Shown here piece after piece: positions 58,892 through 64,000 of a stretch of DNA of 64,000 bases. Below the pieces are notes generated by a model, which worked only from the letters and a program-made list of their open reading frames with translations, did no database searches and was not told where the DNA came from. Numbering within the stretch: the stretch's first letter is position 1; each line of letters begins with the position of its first letter. Source of the stretch: Flavobacterium phycosphaerae (GTDB lineage Bacteria; Bacteroidota; Bacteroidia; Flavobacteriales; Flavobacteriaceae); assembly GCF_010119235.1 (NCBI RefSeq), contig NZ_JAAATZ010000001.1, positions 2,386,501-2,450,500 of the forward strand, written 5' to 3'. The translations under genes were made by a program, and so were the position numbers.

Positions 58892-59980
58892 ATGTATATT
58901 CATCAAAGAAAAGATTGGACGAAATTCACTTGGGATGCTGAAGTAATTACTCCGTTGCTTGGGAAAGTTAGGCATAGGCAAGGTAAAATACTTGGTGTAA
59001 TGCAAGGACTTGGCTTTAGGCTGCAAGAGGAGACCGTGCTTAAAACATTGACTTTGGATGTGGTGAAGTCGAGTGAGATTGAAGGAGAGCAATTGAATCC
59101 GGAGCAAGTACGTTCTTCTATTGCGCGACGTTTGGGTATTGAAATTGCCGGAGCTGTTCCTGCCGAACGCAATGTTGAAGGGGTTGTAGAAATGCTATTG
59201 GATGCTACGCAGCACTATACTATTCCATTAAGCGATGAACGCTTATTTGGCTGGCATGCGGCACTTTTCCCGACCGGCCGAAGCGGTATGTATAAAATAA
59301 AGACGGCCGCTTGGCGTGATGATGCTATGCAAGTAACCTCCGGACCGATGGGAAAAGAAACCATCCATTTTGAAGCTCCGAGTGCGGATACAATACCGGC
59401 AGCAATGAATGCCTTTTTAGATTGGTTTAATGCCGATCAAGATATGGATCCTGTGCTTAAAGCTGCTTTTGCGCATCTGTGGTTTGTTACGATACATCCC
59501 TTTGACGACGGTAACGGCAGAATTACGCGCGCATTAACGGATATGCAATTGGCGCGTGCTGACCAAAGTAAACAACGGTTTTACTCGATGTCGGCACAAA
59601 TACAGGCCGACCGCAATGGTTATTATGCTATACTGGAAAGCACCCAAAAAGGAGATTCCGATATCACCTCTTGGTTGAAATGGTTTCTTACTTGCTTGTT
59701 ACACTCGATGGAACAGACCGATGAAACGATAGCAGCCACCTTGAAGCGGGCTCAATTTTGGGAAACGCATCGTATTACGGAGTTTAACCCACGCCAACAA
59801 AAAATACTTCAGTTGCTGCTTGATGATTTCTTTGGTAAACTGACGGTTTCTAAATATGCCAAAATAACCAAAGTATCTACTGATACATCGCTTAGAGATA
59901 TTCAGGATTTAATGAGTAAAGGTATTCTTGAACAGGAAGGTAGTGGTAGAAGTACTTCGTATGCTATGAAAACTTCTTAA
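58892..59980 (+). CDS. Fic family protein with DUF4172 and C-terminal winged helix
   Basis: 362 residues. N-terminal DUF4172 (MYIHQRKDWTKFTWDAEVIT, VRHRQGKILGVMQGLGF), then Fic core with the catalytic motif HPFDDGNGRITR (His near 202), which attaches AMP or similar groups to target hydroxyls. An SSxxEGE-type inhibitory motif appears near VVKSSEIEGEQL, so it is probably self-inhibited. The C-terminal part (ILQLLLDDFFGKLTVSKYAKI, then DTSLRDIQDLMSKGIL) is a winged helix. With the half-site array in its promoter, self-regulation is likely. The ATG at 58892 is preferred over 58844 because the latter lies within the operator array. Confidence 0.9.
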   Translation: MYIHQRKDWTKFTWDAEVITPLLGKVRHRQGKILGVMQGLGFRLQEETVLKTLTLDVVKSSEIEGEQLNPEQVRSSIARRLGIEIAGAVPAERNVEGVVEMLLDATQHYTIPLSDERLFGWHAALFPTGRSGMYKIKTAAWRDDAMQVTSGPMGKETIHFEAPSADTIPAAMNAFLDWFNADQDMDPVLKAAFAHLWFVTIHPFDDGNGRITRALTDMQLARADQSKQRFYSMSAQIQADRNGYYAILESTQKGDSDITSWLKWFLTCLLHSMEQTDETIAATLKRAQFWETHRITEFNPRQQKILQLLLDDFFGKLTVSKYAKITKVSTDTSLRDIQDLMSKGILEQEGSGRSTSYAMKTS

Positions 59981-59983
59981 ATC

Positions 59984-60250
59984 AATATATTTAATTGTAA
60001 GTTGTTTAAATTAGGATGTGTTTCTTTTTTGACACAAATACAATTAACACCTCACTGTCACCCTGAGCCTGTCGTGGGTCGAAGGGCTTCTTTTACCATC
60101 AGCACGCAGCAAGGGTCTTCGACAGGCTCAGACTGACAACGGTATATTTAATTGTAAGTTCGTAAAGTTATGATGTGTTACTTTTATAAGATAAATACAA
60201 TCCATAACTCAACTGTCACCCTGAGCTTGTCGAAGGGTCGAAGGGCTTAG
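59984..60250. repeat. Dispersed palindrome-bounded repeat, three partial or full units
   Basis: The gap 59981-60389 has no gene. It holds a 3' half (59984-60055), a full unit (60056-60212) with an extra GTGGGTCGA insertion, and a truncated copy (60213-60250). The remainder to 60389 contains TCGGGAGACTT, related to a sequence near 62712. Confidence 0.85.
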
Positions 60251-60389
60251 CTCGGGGTGATTAGTTCTCGAGTGATCAAATTTTATAAGTATGGGAGCAG
60301 AGGCTAAGTCGGGAGACTTCGCAGAGCACAAATGGGCATTGATAGTCTCTTTCCGTAGGCAAACCGATATTGTTTTCCAATGACCATGG

Positions 60390-62648
60390 TTAGGGTTGCA
60401 CCGGCAATTCAAAGATGCTCGAATGGTACCATTTGATTTTGAGCGGCTCCTCCGCATCTTTGATCGATTCTTCGCTGACCTCCTTGCCGGTACCGTAATT
60501 GATTTGACAATCTGCCGTTTTATTAACCCCCAGCAAAATCACGATACGGCTTCCTTTTTGCAATTGGCGGCAGGTGAGGAACGTATTCTCAAAAGGGATC
60601 TGCTGTTTTTCGTTGGGCGTCAGTAAGTGTCTTTTGGTGCGGTCTTTGGCCAAACTGGCTCTTTGTAGGTTGTTGGACAGCGCAAAATAGCTACCGTCAG
60701 GTTTCTTTTCATACAGTTGGAATACGATATCCAAGTCTTTTTTGTTGATTTCGATATCGAGGTAGGCCTTTGGGAAACCACTTAGCACCATAGGAGCGTC
60801 TAACGGGTCGCTTTCCAGTACCATCAGGTTGTTGTCTGCCGGCAGCGTCTTGGGTGCTATAGCTTCAAAGCCGCAATAGGCATTGTCGCTGACCTCCTTG
60901 TAATCGGTTCGGTCTTTGAAATTGATTTCCTGGGTGATAAAACCCGTGGTGCTTTCGGGAGTTTTGGTCAGTTGGTGATGGCTCCCCACATGCAGTCGCA
61001 TCACAGCATTGTGCATGCCGTCGATAGAGGGGGCATGCCGCCAAGTGTTGGCGCCCATCACTTGATAGGTAACTTTGTCTTTCAACAGTTCCGGTTTGGG
61101 ACCGTCTTTTAAGGTGTAGTCAAACCATTGAAAAACGATATTCTGTATGGATATATTGGCCACTTCGTCAATCTTGTAATCGTTCAAAGTCGCCAACGGA
61201 TACCCTTGTGCACCAAAATGGTCATAGGGCCCTATGAGCAAATACTGTTGGTCATTTTTATTCCATTTTTGATATTCTTTGTAGTAGTGCAGGGCACCCA
61301 CCTGGTCGTCGTCATAATAGCCGGTGGTGGTTAGTATCGGAATATCGATATCGGCAAACTCTTCCTTTTGAGGAGTCATGTTTTGCCAGTAGCTGTCGTA
61401 GTCCGGGTGAGCCAGCCAGCGTTGGAACAAGACATTAGGGCGGCCTTCGATACTGTCGAGTGTATTAAAAGGTTTACCCGAAGTGTAGTAATCTTTAAAC
61501 ACCTTACTCCAACGGGTGGCATCACTGAATTCAGCGAGGTCGGTCAGTTTGTTATTGGTCACAAAATGGAGCCATCGCAACATATAACTTAAAAATACGC
61601 CGTTGTGTTTCGGGAAATCAATGCCGATACCCACTGACACCTGCGGTACGATAGTTTTTAAGGCCGGATGTTTGTATTTGGCAGCGGCCCACTGACTAAA
61701 GCCTAAATAGCTTCCGCCATACATGCCGACTTTGCCGTTGCACCAAGGCTGTTTGCTGATCCAATCGATGATTTCATAACTGTCTTTGGCATCGTGTTCA
61801 AACGGTTCTATGGCATCGTTGCTGAGTCTTTTCCCTCGGGTGTTGGCTATCACTCCCACAAAGCCTCGGTTGGCCGCATCTTTGCATTGGGGTGTATCAT
61901 TGCCGGCATAGATATTAAATCTCAATACCACGGGCAGGGGCGTAGTGGCTTGTTTGGAGCGCACTACCGTCAGCGCTACCGTGCCGCCATCTCGGAGTGG
62001 TACGATTACATTTTCATCGATATGGTATTTTTTGTCCGAACTTATTTTGAGTTGTTCCTGACCCAACGCCAACGTGTGGCTAAACACCAAATAACTGCAA
62101 TAACTCTTGCACAGGGCGATGGCGTTTTCGAGAGTGATGACATCTTTGCCGGCGAGGTGGCCCAGTTTGGTATGGAAGTCGCTTCGCAACTCTTTGAGGT
62201 TTTTGTTATAGTAGCCCTCCACCATATTTTGGCCTTCGGTATCAAAGGTGTCGTACTTTTTTTGAAACTGCTGTTGAAACAAGGCAGCAAACTCTTTTTT
62301 GTTTTTAGGTTTTGCCAGCATCACATTGGCATACCAGCGATAGGCAATTCCCATGGCTTTGAGTGAAACGCTGTCGCCAAAACTCTCCAGCGCATAGTCA
62401 CGAATGATAGGGGCGACCACCGCATAGTTTTGAGCCACCAGTTGCAGTCGAAACAAATTATCGTTATAGTTGGGTCCCTTTTTCTTTTGGTATACGGCAA
62501 TGGTTTTTTGAGCCAACACCGGCATGTATTTAGCGAGTGAAAGACTGTCGGTATGTTGTTGACGCGGAAAGGAGATGGTTTGAGCCATTCCCATGGTGGC
62601 CCACAGCAGGAGCAAAGCGGTACGGAAAAGCGTAGTGTTCTGTTTCAT
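60390..62648 (-). CDS. S15 (X-Pro dipeptidyl-peptidase/CocE family) hydrolase
   Basis: 752 residues with a signal peptide (cleavage near GMAQ), an N-terminal helical extension of about 200 residues, then an alpha/beta hydrolase domain with the nucleophile elbow GGSYLGFSQW (Ser near 313) and a C-terminal jelly-roll (LPADNNLMVLESDPLDAPMV, LSGFPKAYLDIEI). This is the CocE/NonD/X-Pro dipeptidyl-peptidase family layout. The ATG at 62648 gives the cleaner signal peptide. The product is probably periplasmic; the substrate (peptide or acyl ester) is not clear. Base composition looks slightly more GC-rich than neighbours. Confidence 0.87.
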   Translation of the reverse strand: MKQNTTLFRTALLLLWATMGMAQTISFPRQQHTDSLSLAKYMPVLAQKTIAVYQKKKGPNYNDNLFRLQLVAQNYAVVAPIIRDYALESFGDSVSLKAMGIAYRWYANVMLAKPKNKKEFAALFQQQFQKKYDTFDTEGQNMVEGYYNKNLKELRSDFHTKLGHLAGKDVITLENAIALCKSYCSYLVFSHTLALGQEQLKISSDKKYHIDENVIVPLRDGGTVALTVVRSKQATTPLPVVLRFNIYAGNDTPQCKDAANRGFVGVIANTRGKRLSNDAIEPFEHDAKDSYEIIDWISKQPWCNGKVGMYGGSYLGFSQWAAAKYKHPALKTIVPQVSVGIGIDFPKHNGVFLSYMLRWLHFVTNNKLTDLAEFSDATRWSKVFKDYYTSGKPFNTLDSIEGRPNVLFQRWLAHPDYDSYWQNMTPQKEEFADIDIPILTTTGYYDDDQVGALHYYKEYQKWNKNDQQYLLIGPYDHFGAQGYPLATLNDYKIDEVANISIQNIVFQWFDYTLKDGPKPELLKDKVTYQVMGANTWRHAPSIDGMHNAVMRLHVGSHHQLTKTPESTTGFITQEINFKDRTDYKEVSDNAYCGFEAIAPKTLPADNNLMVLESDPLDAPMVLSGFPKAYLDIEINKKDLDIVFQLYEKKPDGSYFALSNNLQRASLAKDRTKRHLLTPNEKQQIPFENTFLTCRQLQKGSRIVILLGVNKTADCQINYGTGKEVSEESIKDAEEPLKIKWYHSSIFELPVQP

Positions 62649-62724
62649 GGCTAACGGTTTGATATACAATACTACAAAATAGTTTTAGTAGTGGCAAATG
62701 GGTGGATTGCGAAGTCGGGAGAAT

Positions 62725-63205
62725 TTGAAGAGCAAAGGGTCTTCGACTCCCGATAGCTATCGGGACAGACTGACAAAGGTGGGTTTAATTGTAAATTCAT
62801 AAAGTTAAGATGTGTTACTTTTTTACCATAAATACAATCCGTAACTCAACTGTCACCCTGAGCCAGTCGAAGGGCTTCATTCAATCCTAAACACCAAACA
62901 AGGGTCTTCGACAGGCTCAGACTGACAAAGGTGGGTTTAATTGTAAGTTCATAAAGTTATGATGTGTTACTTTTTTACCATAAATACAATCCGTAACTCA
63001 ACTGTCACCCTGAGCCAGTCGAAGGGCTTCATTCAATCCTAAACACCAAACAAGGGTCTTCGACAAGCTCAGACTGACAAAGGTGGGTTTAATTGTAAGT
63101 TCATAAAGTTATGATGTATTACTTTTATAAGATAGATACAATCCAAAACACTACTGTCACCCTGAGCCTGTCGAAGGGCCTCTTTTAACCATTGGCACCT
63201 TTTAC
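62725..63205. repeat. Dispersed palindrome-bounded repeat, three tandem units and a partial
   Basis: The gap 62649-63232 has no gene. Units at about 62738, 62850 and 63003 are nearly identical in tandem (period about 153 bp) and a truncated one starts at 63154. The first has the CCCGATAGCTATCGGGAC insertion. The second and third share the ATTCAATCCTAAACACC spacer. Confidence 0.9.
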
Positions 63206-63232
63206 AATTGTAAGCTGCTAAATAAGGAGAAG

Positions 63233-64000
63233 TTACTTTTCGCCAATTTCATTAACTAGCAAATACTCTATTTCACTTAAACTTTTGAGGTTTGGGTTTG
63301 TAGCTTTAAGCTCTCTAATATCCTCTAAAGCTGTTTTTAGAGAACCTATGGGGTCTTGGTCCTTTTTGCAAGTAGCGATGGCTTCTAAGTAACTTTCTTC
63401 CGCTTCCTCTTTGCCTTGTACCAAGTACAATAAACCAATATTAAATTTTACAAATGATAAATTAGGATCAAAAGTCACGGCTTTTTTGTTATAAAACAGC
63501 GCCTTTTTATAGTCTTTATTTTCATAGGCTTTCCAACCCATATTGCCATACAAAATGGCCTTTTTAGTATCAATTTTGGCTTCATCTACCACAGCTACGA
63601 CTTCTATTTTGATGTTGATGCCACTCAAAGCCGACGGATTTCTTAACCCTATATAAAAAGAGTTACCATATTTACCGGTATCAATATACTGCACGGCCTC
63701 TTTGGCATTTAAGATACTGATGTCTCTATGGTATTTGAATTTAGCATCCTCTTTATTCATAAAAAGCGTAGTGTTTTTCGCTGTAAGGACATAGACATCT
63801 ATGGCTTGGGATCCCTCGGGTACTTTTATTTGAGAAGCAATGGCTGAACCTGCCGGACCGCCATAAACCATTGCGCCTAATTGTAACCCTAAATTTAATA
63901 ATGGGGTCCCACTAGTCCCGGGGTTGTGGTAAAACTATAATAGCACCCTTTAGCGTTTTCCGGTAAGTCAATCTTTATAATTTCTCTTGACTGTCCATCA
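63233..64000 (-). CDS. TPR-containing protein, N-terminus outside the window
   Basis: The reading frame is open from the window edge to the stop at 63233, so the start lies beyond 64000; the upstream codons read DGQSREIIKIDLPENAK and continue without a stop into the visible ORF. The N-terminal part is beta-rich (SFYIGLRNPSAL region); the C-terminal third is two or three TPR-like helices (ILYGNMGWKAYENKDYKKAL, FVKFNIGLLYLVQGKEEAE). Function not recognised. Whether it has a signal peptide cannot be seen. Confidence 0.7.

Noticed and set aside
58903..59172. Minus-strand ORF inside the Fic gene
   Set aside because: It lies entirely antisense to a well-supported gene and has no family match.
60209..60457. 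Minus-strand ORF of 82 aa overlapping the dispersed repeat
   Set aside because: Its composition is that of the repeat itself (TLRQAQGDS end) and it overlaps the S15 peptidase end; no sign of a real protein.
57294..63205. CRISPR array formed by the repeats
   Set aside because: The repeated units are about 150 bp, unevenly spaced, not separated by unique spacers of similar length, and there are no cas genes.

Overview
The window looks like one contiguous chromosome segment from a Flavobacterium-like member of the Bacteroidota. The evidence is the AT-rich sequence, many promoters of the TAnnTTTG (-7) type, T9SS C-terminal sorting domains, PAS-rich kinases, OprO/P-type and TonB porins, and Flavobacterium-style intergenic palindromes. 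Both ends cut genes: a carboxyltransferase subunit on the left and a TPR protein on the right. I saw no tRNA, rRNA, CRISPR array, prophage or transposase.

Left part (1-13.6 kb) is housekeeping: a phosphate uptake set (DUF47 protein, Pit transporter, phosphate-type porin), a secreted dienelactone-hydrolase-like protein, lpxD, prfB with an intact +1 programmed frameshift, threonine aldolase, a methyltransferase, a YbaB protein, an S9 oligopeptidase and a cysteine synthase family enzyme. A compact putative small RNA lies between the hydrolase and lpxD.

Middle-left (13.6-22.7 kb): a large T9SS-secreted metalloprotease with two near-identical FN3 repeats, then a TetR cassette (tetR, secreted beta-propeller protein, hotdog thioesterase) with two copies of the same 18-bp palindrome. 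After it come a UDG-superfamily glycosylase, small proteins of unknown function and a second T9SS cargo protein.

22.9-35.6 kb is a dense two-component block. It holds an HNOBA-PAS histidine kinase with Hpt and LytTR partners, a six-PAS kinase with receivers, a receiver-PAS protein ending in a lone DHp segment, a divergent receiver, a FixL-like kinase overlapping a receiver-CRP fusion regulator, and a BON-domain protein.

35.8-57.2 kb is an anaerobic nitrogen-oxide and copper island: cytochrome c, clade II nosZ, a membrane protein, nosL, nosD, nosF, nosY, truncated haemoglobin and a CopD-like protein; nadB/nadA; ric (scdA-type di-iron repair protein) with a class III ribonucleotide reductase whose glycyl-radical domain is a separate 54-aa gene, plus nrdG; a NorC/NorB-like pair lacking expected metal ligands; a FAS1 lipoprotein; a haem-copper-oxidase-like membrane protein translationally coupled to a Crp/Fnr regulator; and a copper module (small Cys protein, Met/His-rich lipoprotein, NosA/OprC-like receptor). 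No nitrite or nitrate reductase is visible here. The most striking signal is a shared palindrome, ATGA-N6-TCAT, in front of most of these transcription units. It sits at a nearly constant distance (29.5 or 30.5 bp from its centre to the first base of a -7-like element) at nine putative promoters, which suggests a single Crp/Fnr-type activator regulon joining NO/N2O metabolism, ric/nrdDG, nadAB, the receiver gene and the regulator itself.

The right end (57.3-64 kb) has lower gene density. A VIT1-type transporter, a Fic protein with an array of seven GCGGTRA half-sites at its promoter, and an S15 peptidase are separated by copies of a repeat of about 150 bp with palindromic ends.
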